Shown here piece after piece: positions 11,311-22,729 of a DNA stretch of 64,000 nt. Below the pieces are notes generated by a model, which worked only from the letters and a program-made list of their open reading frames with translations, was not told the origin of the DNA and searched no databases. Position 1 is the first letter of the stretch. Each line of letters opens with the position of its first letter. This DNA is from Skeletonema tropicum (taxonomy: Eukaryota; Bacillariophyta; Thalassiosirophyceae; Thalassiosirales; Thalassiosiraceae), in assembly GCA_037178625.1 (NCBI GenBank), contig CM074133.1, positions 1,922,001 to 1,986,000 on the forward strand. Direction: 5' to 3'. The position numbers were made by a program, and so were the translations under genes.

Positions 11311-13606
11311 ATGGTGAACTTATCATACGCCGCTCAGCTCCTGCCATTGTTGCTGCTATCGCCTACTAGCATAAAAAACAGCGCGAATAAAAACAATAGT
11401 GTTGTATTGGCAAATGGATTCACCGCTACACATTTGAACCTACGCCCAAGCTTCTTACCTCGAGGCGGATCTCTTGATAATAGCAAATCAGCCTTGTCAT
11501 CTTCTAGTGCTGCCATCGAATCAGATGTCGGGCCAGCATTGGAAGTTATATCCCAAGGTAACTGGGATTTACTAAGCGATCGGGGCAAAGCTGCATTATC
11601 TCGTCTGATTTTGTATGATATGAGTAGTGGAAATGACGGTCAAAAGCACGTTTACGGTGAATGGCCAGAGGCTGGAGTCGAAGACGAGGAAAAGCGTATG
11701 TTGGCAGAGCAGGTGCGTAGATGTATTGATAAATCTATTACTCATCCTGCTGAATTGCCTTTACTCACTTCATATTCATGTGCAATTGCGATTGAAGATT
11801 GCCGATCTCGATGGTTCATATCCTGGAGGCCTCCCCGCCTATCTTGCAAAGGCTAAAACTCTTTTGAAAGAATCTGCTGATGGAACCAATCCCTTTGAAG
11901 AATTCGAAGCTTCTGTACCTGAAGGAGAAAGTTTATCCTTCGAAGATCCAGATGCTAATCCTCACACAGGTATGACTTTCACAGAGGCAGAGCAAGCAGG
12001 TTTGACTGGAATTGGTGACACTGTATTTGTGCTCGTTGCTGGTGGACTGGGTGAACGCTTGGGATATTCAGGAATCAAGTTGAGTTTGGAAACAAATCTA
12101 TGCACCAATAAATGTTACTTGGAAGTTTACGCCAAGTATATTCAGGCAATGCAACGGATGGCTCATTTGAAAACAGGAAAGGACCATATCCGTATTCCGT
12201 TGGTTATCATGACAAGTGGTGATACTGATCCATTGACCAGGAAACTGCTAAAGGACAACAACAATTTCGGGTTTGACGAAGGTCAAGTGATAATTGTGAA
12301 GCAGGACAAGGTTTGCGCTTTGAAGGATGGCAATGCTGGATTGAGTATGAAGTCGAAATGGGAAATTGAGACCAAACCTCATGGGCATGGAGATGTTCAT
12401 CACTTATTGTATCGTGAAGGATTAGTAGACAAGTGGTACAACGAAGGAAAGAAACATGTTATCTTTTTGCAAGATACAAATGCTCTCGTCATCAACAGTG
12501 TGTTACCCACACTAGGCGTGAGCATAGCAAAGGGATTCCATATGAATAGCATTTGTATCCCGCGTTTAGCAGGTGAGGCCGCTGGTGCAATCGCAAGGTT
12601 GGAGCATAAGACTGATCCAGAGAAGGTAAGTAGTGATGCTGCAAAACGAATCTTGATGCGACCATCTCTGTATCCATACTCACGCTTTCATTGTTTGCAG
12701 AGTCTTGTTATCAATGTCGAGTACAATCAGCTCGATCCTCTTCTGTCGTCTCAAGGCGATTGTAAAGGAGATGTAGCCGATCCTAGCACTGGATACTCTC
12801 CATATCCAGGTAATGCCAACAACATTGTTATTGAAATGGGTGCTTACGCAAAAACTCTTAGCGGTGAGGATCAAGGAGTTGTGATCGAGTTTGTGAATCC
12901 AAAATACAAAGACGAGACACGAACAGAGTTCAAGAAACCAACGAGACTCGAATGTATGATGCAAGATATTCCGAAACTATTTCAGAAAGAGATGGGCAGC
13001 GAAGCTAACATTGGCTTCACGATGTTCGATAGATGGTTTACATTCAGCCCAGCAAAGAACTCGCTCGAGGCTGGCGTGGAAGATGTTGGCAAGGGAGGAA
13101 CAGCACCCGGAACCATGTCATCTGCTGAATCTGACAAATACATCCAGAACCAGCGCAAGCTCAAGTTCGCTGGAGTCGATATTAATGTCACTGAAGAGAA
13201 AGATCTTGTGCCAGTTGCTGGTATTCCCGTCACACCTGGCCCACGTGTCATCTTATGTCCAGGATTTGCTATTACACAGCAAGAAGTGGTAGAAAAGATT
13301 GAGGGAGGAAAAATTACAGATAGATCAACTTTGGTTTTGGAAGGTGAGGACCTAAAGGTGAAGAATTTGGATTTGGACGGTGCATTAGTGATCCGAACAG
13401 GGCATGACTGTGATGTCACTGTAGATGGTTTGGTTGTCAGGAACAATGGATATGACCTCTCAGAAGTTCCTGAAGGCGCAGATGTCCCAGAAGAAGTGGC
13501 TATCAGAGGATACACAATGAACAAGAACGAAGCCATGGAAATCATTATCAATGAACCTGGAAAGTATCACATTGGAGCCGACGGGGAAGTGAAGAAGTTG
13601 GAGTAA
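11311..13606 (+). CDS. USP: UDP-sugar pyrophosphorylase
   Basis: Converts sugar-1-phosphates plus UTP to UDP-sugars for polysaccharide synthesis. The nucleotide-binding signature is VLVAGGLGERLGYSGIK (residues ~205-225), preceded by the USP-type segment DLDGSYPGGLPAYLAKAK. Three exons: 11311-11712, 11798-12625 and 12701-13606, giving about 711 aa. Intron 1 (85 nt, GTGCGT...AAG) joins LAEQ to IADLDGSYPGG. Intron 2 (75 nt, GTAAGT...CAG) is a multiple of three without a stop, so unspliced reading adds 25 residues inside the conserved DPEK/SLVINVEYNQLDPLL region. The N-terminus is hydrophobic (LLPLLLLSP), suggesting secretory or plastid targeting. The C-terminus has beta-helix-like repeats (ALVIRTGHDCDVTVDGLVV). 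Confidence 0.9.
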
Positions 13607-13981
13607 GAATATGGTAGCTGATGTTCCCAATGATGCTAATGAAGGATATGTTTCCCAATGTTACTAATGATTACTCCTACTAATGAACATGGGTGGACGC
13701 CTCTCCATCTCCATCTTGCATTCGGATGACCCAATTAGGAGTAAGCTGAGACTGGGTACATACTTATGTACTCGTACCGTTACTTAACAGTATGGTAAGC
13801 AGTATCTAAAGAAGATTTGCCTAATCATCAACACGTCAGTTCCATAGCAAGTTGAAGATTGCGCGCAACATGTCAGTCGGCATGTCGAGCCGCACAAACC
13901 CAACTCACAGTACTGCGTCCTGTCCACCCTACAATACTACTGGCAGAATTTAAGCTGCAAGCAATGCATCGAAGTCTAAAC
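13607..13981. other. Intergenic, nothing recognised
   Basis: Spacer between two same-strand genes. An upstream in-frame ATG at 13859 extends the next ORF, but the residues before the signal peptide look non-coding. Confidence 0.4.
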
Positions 13982-16348
13982 ATGAAGTCAGCAATGCTGC
14001 TGGTCTTGCTGGCATGCTCTGCCACGCCTGGGTTCGTGGAGGCATTCACAACACCGGCATCTTCTATCCAACAATTTGCAGGAAAGAAATTGTCACAAGG
14101 AGCACCCGTTTTTGCTTCATCCCCAGCATTTCAATTAGAGGAAGACTTTGCCAACAATGAAGCGAATATCAGTAGCAGAAGAATACAGATGCAACGTTTA
14201 TTTGGCAAGAAAAGTGCAAAGACGACTTCGTCTTTCAGAACATTTTATGCCGCATTATCATTCCTCTTACTCAAACACTTGTCACTTGGTTCATCAGTGG
14301 CATGGGCAGCATCAACAGCAACGTCTACTACTACTTATAACATGATGCCGGCTCTAGCCTATCGTGTCTGGCACTTTCTGAAAGATACTGCACAAAAATT
14401 TTCGAACTCATTGAGTAATCCCACTAGAACCATCCTCTACACAGCAATATCAATATATCTATTTATCAACATTGCCGAAGGCTTGGCAGCACGTAAACGA
14501 CAAAAGATCGATCCCACCTCTGAATGGGGTCGATATGCAGACAAACCTGCCGCGCGAGGACAGGCGCTGAGTCTGCTCATGATGAAATTGACACCATACG
14601 CCATTTTTCCAGCATTGCTTGATAAATTTTCCAAGAAGAAGAAAGACGATCTAAGTGAGGAGGAATATAAATCTACCAGAGCTCATAAATGGCGTCGTCG
14701 TGGTGGTGAGATGTTTGCAGATGGATTGCTTAAACTTGGACCACTCTATGTAAAAATTGGACAAATTCTTTCATGTAGAGAGAACTTGTTCCCGGACGAA
14801 TGGATCACAGCCATGGAAAAATTGCAAGATAGAGTTCCTGCAAAGAGTGGGAAGGAAGCTTGGGACTTGTTGTATGCTGCTGCTCCAGGAGGAAAAGCTG
14901 GTTTTCATACGCAATTCAGTGACTTTGATGATGTGCCCCTAGCGGCTGCCTCGTTAGGACAAGTGCATCGAGCAACTTTACGTGATAGTGGCGATCGTGT
15001 TGCAATTAAGCTTCAACGATCTAGACTCCGAGATATCTACGATAAAGATTTAGCTCTGATGAAAAAGATTGCAAAAATAGTGGACAAGTTTGGCAAAGCA
15101 GGGCAAGTTGGAGGCATCGAGCAGAGCTGGACGGGTATATTCAATGATGCTGGTAAGTGACTCAATATGCGCTGAATTCATCGCTTCGCTCAAAAACTCA
15201 CAGTATTCTTTGTTACAGAAACTATTTTGTATCGCGAGATTGATTACAGAGACGAAGCCGATAATGCTATACGATTCGCAAATGATTTCGGTATCGGATT
15301 AGGAGGAGTTGCAATTGAGAGCACAGCGAAAGGAGTAGATGGAAATGTCTTGCCAAGCGCAGCCGAATGGCTCCGAACACCTTACACTTATGGTGATCTC
15401 TCTAGCGAAAAATTCTTGGTGATGGAGTACGTACCTTCTATAAAAGCCAGTAACAATGAAGCATTGGACAAGGCTGGTGTTACTCTTGAAGATCGTGAAT
15501 ACCTAGCAGAGTGCTTGGCACATGCCTATTTGCGGCAATTTTGCGCCCACAAGTTTTTCTCAACAGATCCGCATGCAGGTATGTTTCATCTCGCCACATT
15601 GACTGTTACATTCACATGGATATAGTCTATCTCTTACAATTCACTCTTCTTTCACTGTGTAGGTAACTTGGGAATTGAGGTCTTCGAGGATGATAGGACT
15701 CCCCGGGTGGTATTTTATGATTTTGGACAGGCATGTTCTCTTGCAGATGATCAAGCAGGTGGAATCTTAGACGTGATAGAGTCAATCGTAGACTCAGACG
15801 CCAAGAAGAGTGTAGATGCATTTAGTCGCATGGGAGTGCTGAAAGATGGTGCTGATTTGGAGCTAGTACAAGCCAAGTGCCAACAAAATTATGACGAAGG
15901 CAAGCTGAAAGTGAAGAAGAGGAAGAGACGCAGAGGCTCAAGGTATGCTAAAAAAGAAGAAGAAGCTCTAGCTAAGGAAGTCGAGAAGGCAGAACTTGAC
16001 GCGAGAATAGACTTAGCAGAGCAAGCGAAGAATACAACAGGTACATCGGAAGGAGTGAATGATTTAGAAGTGATGGCCTCTTTTACTCTGCAATCTGAAT
16101 ATGCCTTTGTTGCGCGTGCTCTGAGCCAAATGGATGGCGTTGGAAAATCCCTCGACCCAGAGTTCGACTTTATATCGGCAGCGGCTCCATATCTTGTGGA
16201 GGTGAAGGGCACAGGAAAATACTTAACAGACGAGATCAAGAAGAAGTTTACCTTCATATATGGAGAGGACGGGATTTTGGCTAAGGAAGTGAAGTTATTC
16301 AAATCCTTGGGTCTGAAGCTGCCAACAAAGGAGTCAACAAAGGATTAA
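13982..16348 (+). CDS. Plastid ABC1/ADCK (UbiB-family) atypical kinase
   Basis: Membrane-associated atypical kinase family regulating plastid prenylquinone metabolism and stress. Start chosen at MKSAMLLVLLACSATPGFVEAFTTP because it gives a signal peptide with A-F plastid cleavage motif. Exons 13982-15152, 15219-15578 and 15663-16348 (introns 66 and 84 nt, both phase 1) yield about 738 aa. Family motifs in order: KIGQ (YVKIGQILSCRENLFPDEW), the Ala-rich loop AAASLGQVHRA, VAIK (RVAIKLQR), the catalytic-loop analogue STDPHAGNLGI and the metal-binding DFGQ. Both introns interrupt kinase motifs (NDA|ETILYREIDY, DPHAG|NLGI), which supports the junctions. A basic segment KKRKRRRGSRYAKK lies in the C-terminal part. 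Confidence 0.9.
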
Positions 16349-16406
16349 AGACTTCCGTTTTGTGTGCGAATGTAAAGATTTTAATTATTTTATGAGAGCA
16401 CCTGGG

Positions 16407-17837
16407 CTATTTCTTTTGTTGCCCGAGCTCTGTTTTGACTTTTGACATAGTTTTAGAAACTTCATTCGGATGACTCCAGGGCTGTATTCGATAATCACCT
16501 TGTTCATCTTTATCCAAGAAACAGGATACATCCACCCCCTCGTCATTACATTCCTTAGGCAATTTAAGGTTGAGGCAACAGTAGTCGATTGCTGCAAACT
16601 GGCATATTCTTCGCTTCGCTTCTATTGACACAAGTTTGGGATTAAATCGCCTGGGTACAGCCCTCCCATTCAAGCTTTCATCATCTTCCGGCAGTGTTTC
16701 TCCATACCTCGATACGATATCTTCCCAGTGTTTTATCGACATTTCAGTGCTAAAAACTTCATCAACTCTTACAGGGCGACCAGTTTCGTGATTGGATAGC
16801 ATCGGTACTTGCAAATGAAGATGAACATCCCATGGCGTCACACCATCGTATGTAAACACGAAACGCTCGAATGTAGCCGCAAGTGTCCCATTCTCACGGG
16901 TTGGCTGATCTGAGCACCAATTGGGTACTCGTGGTGCTGCAGGACGCTTCAATTTGTACTCTTCGGGTATAATATCTGGAGGGCAGAAAGCGTCCTGAAA
17001 CTCCTGGAATGTTGTCATATTTTCATAAAGATACTGGTGCGGATGATCAACCCCTTGTACGTGTTTGGCCCAAGAATCGTAACGACCATCTGTTTCAGGT
17101 TTTCTCATCCAGGGTCCATACCTGAAGAAAACCTCATCATAGGAGCTGTAGAACCTAGATAGTGGATCTCTCGCAAATGTAATTACTGAGAAGTCTTCAT
17201 ACTTTCCACCAGGAGATAGTTCAGGCAAGTCTTTATGAACTTTGATTTCCTCTGCGTCCAGTACATTGTTCATCACCCATCGCCCGGTACTGGATCCAGA
17301 CTTTGCAATCATGACAAATACTAGTTTGTGCTTCAAAGAGATAGGAATAGATCTTATCTTCCTCTTATTAAAATGATGTTTGTAAATATCTGGATCAGCA
17401 TAGCAATGAGATAGTGTTTCTGCCTGCGTCAGGCTTAATGTTCCAGGTACGAATCGCAATCGTTGATGTTGTTCATCAAACGGAATTTTGTTTTGAAGAA
17501 TATCTGATACCTGCTGTCCACCGTCAAGATCAATTTGGTTGCCGATCTGCAGAGTGCCTCTTACTTCCTTTTGCCCGTCGTTCTTGTCAATAGATACTGA
17601 AGTGTGTAGATTGCCCTCGTCTCGATCCTTGGGCATTTCATTCTCCCTCGTTTGGAAATCTCGTGAACGTGTGTAGAATCGTTGTTGCGAGTTTCTCTGG
17701 TGTTTCTTATGAATTGTTAGGGTAGTGGCGAACACCATGATGTAAATGATAATCATCAAGAGCAGAACACATGTTGATTGTACCATTGTTTTTGATTTCG
17801 GGTGCTGTTGCTTCTCATCAACTTTGGGCATGGTCAC
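16407..17837 (-). CDS. Type II membrane sulfotransferase (family 2-like)
   Basis: 476 aa. A short cytosolic N-terminus is followed by a transmembrane anchor (residues ~20-40, STCVLLLMIIIYIMVFATTL), a Ser/Arg/Glu-rich stem and a lumenal catalytic domain, a Golgi carbohydrate-sulfotransferase layout. The 5'-PAPS site is AKSGSSTGRWV and the 3' phosphate site is FARDPLSRFYSSYDE. Several Cys residues in the C-terminal part (WCSDQ, ICQFAAIDYCC, CFLD) probably form disulfides. Acceptor sugar unknown. It converges with the kinase gene, the stops being about 60 bp apart. Confidence 0.8.
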   Translation of the reverse strand: MTMPKVDEKQQHPKSKTMVQSTCVLLLMIIIYIMVFATTLTIHKKHQRNSQQRFYTRSRDFQTRENEMPKDRDEGNLHTSVSIDKNDGQKEVRGTLQIGNQIDLDGGQQVSDILQNKIPFDEQHQRLRFVPGTLSLTQAETLSHCYADPDIYKHHFNKRKIRSIPISLKHKLVFVMIAKSGSSTGRWVMNNVLDAEEIKVHKDLPELSPGGKYEDFSVITFARDPLSRFYSSYDEVFFRYGPWMRKPETDGRYDSWAKHVQGVDHPHQYLYENMTTFQEFQDAFCPPDIIPEEYKLKRPAAPRVPNWCSDQPTRENGTLAATFERFVFTYDGVTPWDVHLHLQVPMLSNHETGRPVRVDEVFSTEMSIKHWEDIVSRYGETLPEDDESLNGRAVPRRFNPKLVSIEAKRRICQFAAIDYCCLNLKLPKECNDEGVDVSCFLDKDEQGDYRIQPWSHPNEVSKTMSKVKTELGQQKK

Positions 17838-18436
17838 CTGTGGTAGTAGATATTGCGGTTGAAACGAATCAGCGCATGCATACCATAAATAAGAAGAAGT
17901 AGGTGGCTGAAAAACAACAGAGTCAACAAACAGCGAAGTAAGTATTGTAGCGCACCATGGCTGGCCGGCGGAGCACTGCTAGCGGGGAGCGGAGGTGCTT
18001 GAATGAACCGAATCGGCGATGACGGCTGTCGTACTAATTCCTATGTGGCGGAGAAGGATCCCACGGGGGGAGAAAGAGAAAAGAGGGAAAACGGATGAGC
18101 CAAGTAAAGTTGGAGACTATGGTATGCACAGGATACAGGTCAAGCCAAGATCAACTATAAATACAGAATTCTAATATTCAAGCCATACTGGATTAACTTC
18201 TTGTACAGCCAAGCTCAGCCAAGGCATCTGGTTCTAGCTACAGATTTGAAAGCTTAATTGCTCTCTGCCTGCATTCTGTAGCGTTCTGGCTCAAGCATCC
18301 AAATCCAAGATTGTAAACAATCCTGCAGTCTGCCTCTTCCGAAAGGTGATATATCTATTGCATATCAATAGCCATGCCAATTTCACATCTTTATATTAAG
18401 TTTCGTATCCCACCAAATTATCAACATATGCAAATC
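17838..18436. other. Intergenic, no gene seen
   Basis: About 600 bp including the promoter side of the sulfotransferase gene and the 3' side of the methyltransferase gene. No repeat or RNA gene recognised. Confidence 0.5.
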
Positions 18437-19378
18437 CTACAGCTCGGTCTCTCGAATGGACGCAGCAGCCAGCCGTTTCTTTGCTTCAAGTTGCTCCTTG
18501 TAAAAGAGAGTCCCAAATTCCGTCCAATCACGTTTCCACATATCTGCTGGCATCCAATTTAGGAGATCAGAGTCTAGAACATTATTGCCAGTTGGAAACT
18601 GTGTGAGACTGAGATCTATCTCCTGTTGCCGGCTGGAAGGTACAAAGACAAATATGTTCTTAGGGTACCACCATGCGGTGGCATACCCGGGGTTCTGCAT
18701 CATCATATGCCTCAAGTAAGCAGTGGAAACAAAATCAGGGATGTAATCTTCCTGCCTGAATTTTTCGATCCAATATGCAAACGTGTTTTCATTCAAATGA
18801 GAAGGATTCATTCCTCGATCTTGAAACACCGTGGCGGCTCCAAAGAAGACTAAACCAGGGTTACGAAGGACAAGCAGTCGGACGAAATCCATCGCAGATT
18901 CTTCTGGCAAATGCTCGGCCACTTCAAAGGAAGTCACAACATCAGTTTTGGGAATTTTATCCGCACTGTCATTAAATCTTGTAAGGTCCAATATTTGATA
19001 GTACTCGTCCTTATGTTCAGATGGCCACATGGAGGAAGCCGATTCCGACCCCTCGACGCAATAGGATTGTGGAACTCCAAGATTCCTCCAGGCTTCCACG
19101 AGCAAACCGTGACCACATCCCATGTCTAGCACAGTGAACGTATCTTTCAGTTTCTGCACCACAAATGATCCCAAACTTGAGGCTAGCGCCGGGTACACAT
19201 GAGCATTTTTCTTGTGTTGGAGGAAGAACTCTTCGGAGTATTCCGTTTCGGATTTCGGAACTTGCAGGGTCCCCGATCCTTCTACTTGTACCAGTGTTGA
19301 TAGGAAGAGACAAAACCATCCGAAGAGCACGTAAACACCTCCCCTCAACTTCCTGTGGTTGTATATCATTTTTTTCAA
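18437..19378 (-). CDS. Class I SAM-dependent methyltransferase with signal anchor
   Basis: 313 aa. An N-terminal hydrophobic segment (VYVLFGWFCLFLSTLVQVEG, residues ~15-34) is followed by a Rossmann fold: motif I VLDMGCGHGLLVEAW, an acidic residue after beta-2 (YCVEGSE) and VVTSFEVAEHLPEESA, the motif often seen in FkbM/UbiG-type enzymes. The substrate cannot be told from sequence. The hydrophobic N-terminus suggests the ER lumen or Golgi, compatible with glycan or small-molecule methylation. Confidence 0.78.
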   Translation of the reverse strand: MKKMIYNHRKLRGGVYVLFGWFCLFLSTLVQVEGSGTLQVPKSETEYSEEFFLQHKKNAHVYPALASSLGSFVVQKLKDTFTVLDMGCGHGLLVEAWRNLGVPQSYCVEGSESASSMWPSEHKDEYYQILDLTRFNDSADKIPKTDVVTSFEVAEHLPEESAMDFVRLLVLRNPGLVFFGAATVFQDRGMNPSHLNENTFAYWIEKFRQEDYIPDFVSTAYLRHMMMQNPGYATAWWYPKNIFVFVPSSRQQEIDLSLTQFPTGNNVLDSDLLNWMPADMWKRDWTEFGTLFYKEQLEAKKRLAAASIRETEL

Positions 19379-20004
19379 TAAGACCTAATAAATTACTTGC
19401 AACTACTTCTATTCAATAATTACGCTCAAATAATAGTCAACAATATGACAATATAGACACATTAGCAGCGCCTGGCGTCGATTAATTATTATGGTGGGGG
19501 TACTTGATCGATAATCCAACAGGAAGAAGTATGTGCAGTGTGTGTCGCATTATGATAGGTATCTTGCTCTTCGCTTCTCTCTAAGTATCTCTCTTTAGAG
19601 TGTGTGACTTCTACCTATATAGGTGTCACCCGTTAGGACAGTCGCTAGACTACTATTTGTTGCAATTTATATGTACTTTGCTTTCTACATGCTAGCTCTC
19701 TCTCGAGAGGAGTCCTGCACGGCACTAAAACTCAAAAAAAAATTGCTCAAAATAACATGTCGACGATGGTATTCCGCTCCCTACACACGAGCCTTGCATT
19801 GCATCGACCAAAGCTATTTGAACAATAAAATAGACTCAGTATGTTGATAAGGTCATGGTTGATAGCATGTGTCATTATTAGTCGACTGTGTGCAGTGTTA
19901 CTTGCAAAGGAAGGTCATTGTTGCAGGAAATATGATGGGGGATATGGTGGAGAGAAATATGCGTCCTAATTCTTAAATGTGCGTGAGAATATGACGAATT
20001 CTAG
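19379..20004. other. Intergenic, no gene seen
   Basis: AT-rich spacer between two minus-strand genes; nothing recognised. Confidence 0.5.
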
Positions 20005-21693
20005 CTACATGCCACCATCTCCCACCTCTTTACCCTGCGATTGTCGCTCTGCAGCAACTGCCAACATAGCACCGATGTCAGTCCCATCCAAGTGCGTATT
20101 AGTTCTTCTCATATTCTTTCGTTCATAGTACCTTCTTTTCTTTGGTTTTCCATCATTGTCAAGATTAGCTCTCCTCTTCATGCGAGGTCTCGACCACTTT
20201 TCTCCAGGCTCAATGAGTTTATTTTCAAGCAAAGCTTTGTGCAAGTCAACTTCAGAAGTGGGCACCAAATCCAATGTCTCGAGATACATGTCACGGACAT
20301 CTTTGGTGCAGCCGTGACGAACAGCGTGAGAATAAGATAAGAAAGGATCAGATGCAGCTTGCTTTGCATCTTCTACCGCTCGCTTTACCGACTCAGCATC
20401 GGGCGCAGCTTTCCCCTTTGTTCCGAGTGGACCTCGTCTACCAGGACCACCTTCTCCAGGCCGTTTAATCATCGCAGTGGGGCGTTTCCTTCCACCGGCA
20501 GCAGCAGGACCTCTAGCACCTGCCATTCCAAAAGATGCAGCTATACTCTTTGCGAATACCCCTGCAAGCATGGATGAATTTTTCTCCGTTGCAACCGAAG
20601 ACAGGAGGGCTGCGGATGCACCTCCTGACACACCGCGATGTGATCCTCCTTCTCCTCCTGCAATAACATGCAATCTTTCTCGTGCCTTTTTTGCAGATTG
20701 CAGATTAGCAATACCCACCTCCCCGCTCAATGAACCGTCCAAAGGTAATGTATTTTGATCAAAGCGTCTCACGTAGCCATCAACTTCATTCTTTTTGCTT
20801 AAATCTTTCATGCTCACCACGCTGGGAGGAGCTTGTGCCCGTGGAGGCTGATTGTCTAAAGAAACTCCTTCTCTTACTGCAGATGATACTCTAAACCATT
20901 CATTGCCCACTCGTACTGCCTCCCCCCGACGGATTTGAGTCCGATGATCTATATCTGTCTTTATTAAATGTGACGCCGCTTGTCGCATATGATTCACTCT
21001 CAACAATTCCTGTTTGTAAGCATCCATGCGGGCGAGATCATTCTTGTCTTCTGGTTCTACTGGCATTTCCGGTATATCAACGGTGACACACCCATCCAGC
21101 TCCACCAGAAAATGATCTCCCCTCGGAAATAACACTTTGTCGCGTTCTTCTGGATTGTTTACTCCCAAAATCTCTCCTCCAGTCAAGAGTTTTTGCAAAT
21201 CTTTTTCTACATCATCGTATGCATCTGTGAGATCACTCCACTTGACACCGTGCTTACATCTATTAATTTGCGCCAATAGCGTAGCTCTATCTCTAACAGT
21301 GGAAAATTTTGCTCTATATCCATAATGCATTATTGATAGACTTGGGTTTTCAGGATCAGGAACTTCTTCTACGTTAACTTTGGGATTGTTGGCAAGCATA
21401 TTTGCCACTGCGCAGTCAACTCCGCCATCGGACAGATCAATACCAAGTGATTTGTAAATAACAGATGGCGGTAGACATCCACTGGAGCGGTGTTGTCGTA
21501 AGAATATGAGGATATCTGATTGCTTCTCTAAATCAGACTTGTGTGTAACATCGGGGATGACAGCATTCGAGGACGAGCTTGAACGTCCGAACGCGGGAGG
21601 CGTGACAGATGTTGTAGATGAGGCGGCGGCATCGCCTTCGGATGGAAGATTGTGCTCGCTTCTGAGGAAGTCCAGCCCGTAGACATTTGACAT
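20005..21693 (-). CDS. TFA2: Transcription initiation factor TFIIE subunit beta
   Basis: 562 aa without introns; TFIIE-beta recruits and modulates TFIIH at RNA polymerase II promoters. The winged-helix region (SDILIFLRQHRSSGCLPPSVIYKSLGIDL, residues ~50-85) is followed by the second winged helix (KHGVKWSDLTDAYDDVEKDLQKLLTGGEIL) with PRGDHFLVELD. The basic C-terminus GKPKKRRYYERKNMRRTNTHLDG matches the Lys/Arg-rich helix and THL signature of the family. A Gly/Ala-rich linker (residues ~340-440) makes the protein nearly twice the length of the human subunit. Confidence 0.88.
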   Translation of the reverse strand: MSNVYGLDFLRSEHNLPSEGDAAASSTTSVTPPAFGRSSSSSNAVIPDVTHKSDLEKQSDILIFLRQHRSSGCLPPSVIYKSLGIDLSDGGVDCAVANMLANNPKVNVEEVPDPENPSLSIMHYGYRAKFSTVRDRATLLAQINRCKHGVKWSDLTDAYDDVEKDLQKLLTGGEILGVNNPEERDKVLFPRGDHFLVELDGCVTVDIPEMPVEPEDKNDLARMDAYKQELLRVNHMRQAASHLIKTDIDHRTQIRRGEAVRVGNEWFRVSSAVREGVSLDNQPPRAQAPPSVVSMKDLSKKNEVDGYVRRFDQNTLPLDGSLSGEVGIANLQSAKKARERLHVIAGGEGGSHRGVSGGASAALLSSVATEKNSSMLAGVFAKSIAASFGMAGARGPAAAGGRKRPTAMIKRPGEGGPGRRGPLGTKGKAAPDAESVKRAVEDAKQAASDPFLSYSHAVRHGCTKDVRDMYLETLDLVPTSEVDLHKALLENKLIEPGEKWSRPRMKRRANLDNDGKPKKRRYYERKNMRRTNTHLDGTDIGAMLAVAAERQSQGKEVGDGGM

Positions 21694-22053
21694 TGTAATG
21701 AGTTGCTAGCTAAGTTTTGTAGGAAGAGTTCTACTCTCCATTAAACCTAAAAGCCTCCTAAATCCTAAATGCAATCATGGTGATCACTTTTTTTTTTTCA
21801 TTTTTCAAGTCGTGAAGGTTTCTTCTCCCTACGCTTTCTCCCCGGGTTTCCCATCAAAATGAAGTTGAAGTTTTACATAGGGCTGACAATATTACGCGTA
21901 AATCGTACGGCAGAACCCACCAGCTGCAGCCTTGACGTGGCAGTCGGTCCCGGAACTCGCAATTGCACGACAAAAATTTTGAGGACAATTTAAGCGAGAA
22001 AGAAGACAGCGAACAAGATCATAGAACGGCTAAACTTATAATGAGAAGCAATC
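21694..22053. promoter_or_regulatory. Upstream region of TFIIE-beta gene
   Basis: Contains a poly-T tract (21788-21798). No gene seen; the TTAA-flanked element starts at its right edge. Confidence 0.35.
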
Positions 22054-22057
22054 TTAA

Positions 22058-22327
22058 GAGTGTTTTTTTCTTAAAATCCGGTAAAAAGTGGAACTGGGCC
22101 TTGACTTTGCCTCTCAATTACTCGCCCCACACTCCACCTACAGCAAAAGCGACCGCAGATTATTAAATGGGCGGTCCGCCTATTGTTAATCACTAACTTA
22201 ACTAATGGATTTGGCCAACAATAGCAATCTCGAATTTTGGGCCTATAGTGGCGTGTACGTGCCCATGCGACCTGAGTGCCGGTTCCAGATTCTGCGATTT
22301 CTACAGGTTTCTTAGAAAAAAACACTC
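22058..22327. mobile_element. 270-bp MITE with TTAA target duplication (piggyBac-like)
   Basis: Terminal inverted repeats gagtgtttttttctta (left) and taagaaaaaaacactc (right, with one mismatch region) are bounded on both sides by TTAA (22054-22057 and 22328-22331). TTAA duplication is diagnostic of piggyBac-type integration. There is no coding capacity, so the element would be mobilised in trans. Confidence 0.75.
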
Positions 22328-22729
22328 TTAAAACCGCCTAAGACACATATTGCTCGTTATCCTTTGGTCATACAGATTCCTACATATCATTACCAGGTAT
22401 ATCTAGGCGATTCGCAGGAGGAACACCGGACTTCTTAGCCATAGTAAAATGTTGACCAATGTTCCTCAAGCTTCTCATTCGAAAGCGACGTCATGTCGTT
22501 CCTTCTGCTTCCGATGGTAGAGAGGAAGGCACACAAAAGATCCTCCGCGCGATGAAGCCATCACTTCAGCGCAACGCACACACAAACAGACTTGCCTCCT
22601 CTACACACACAAAACAGCTTACCACAGCCATTTTGCCAAGCTAGCACTCTTATGTTCTCTCATAAATCGTTTGGTCTTATTCCTATCAGCTGAGATAGAG
22701 CACCGCATATCATCATCAAAATCACCACC
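22328..22729. other. Intergenic upstream region, no gene seen
   Basis: Promoter-side spacer of the 60-aa-repeat protein gene. Includes short acacac runs near 22580-22610; nothing else was recognised. Confidence 0.35.

Noticed and set aside
12626..12700. 25 extra codons in the UDP-sugar pyrophosphorylase
   Set aside because: GTAAGT...GCAG ends, length a multiple of three and interruption of a conserved region mark it as an intron.
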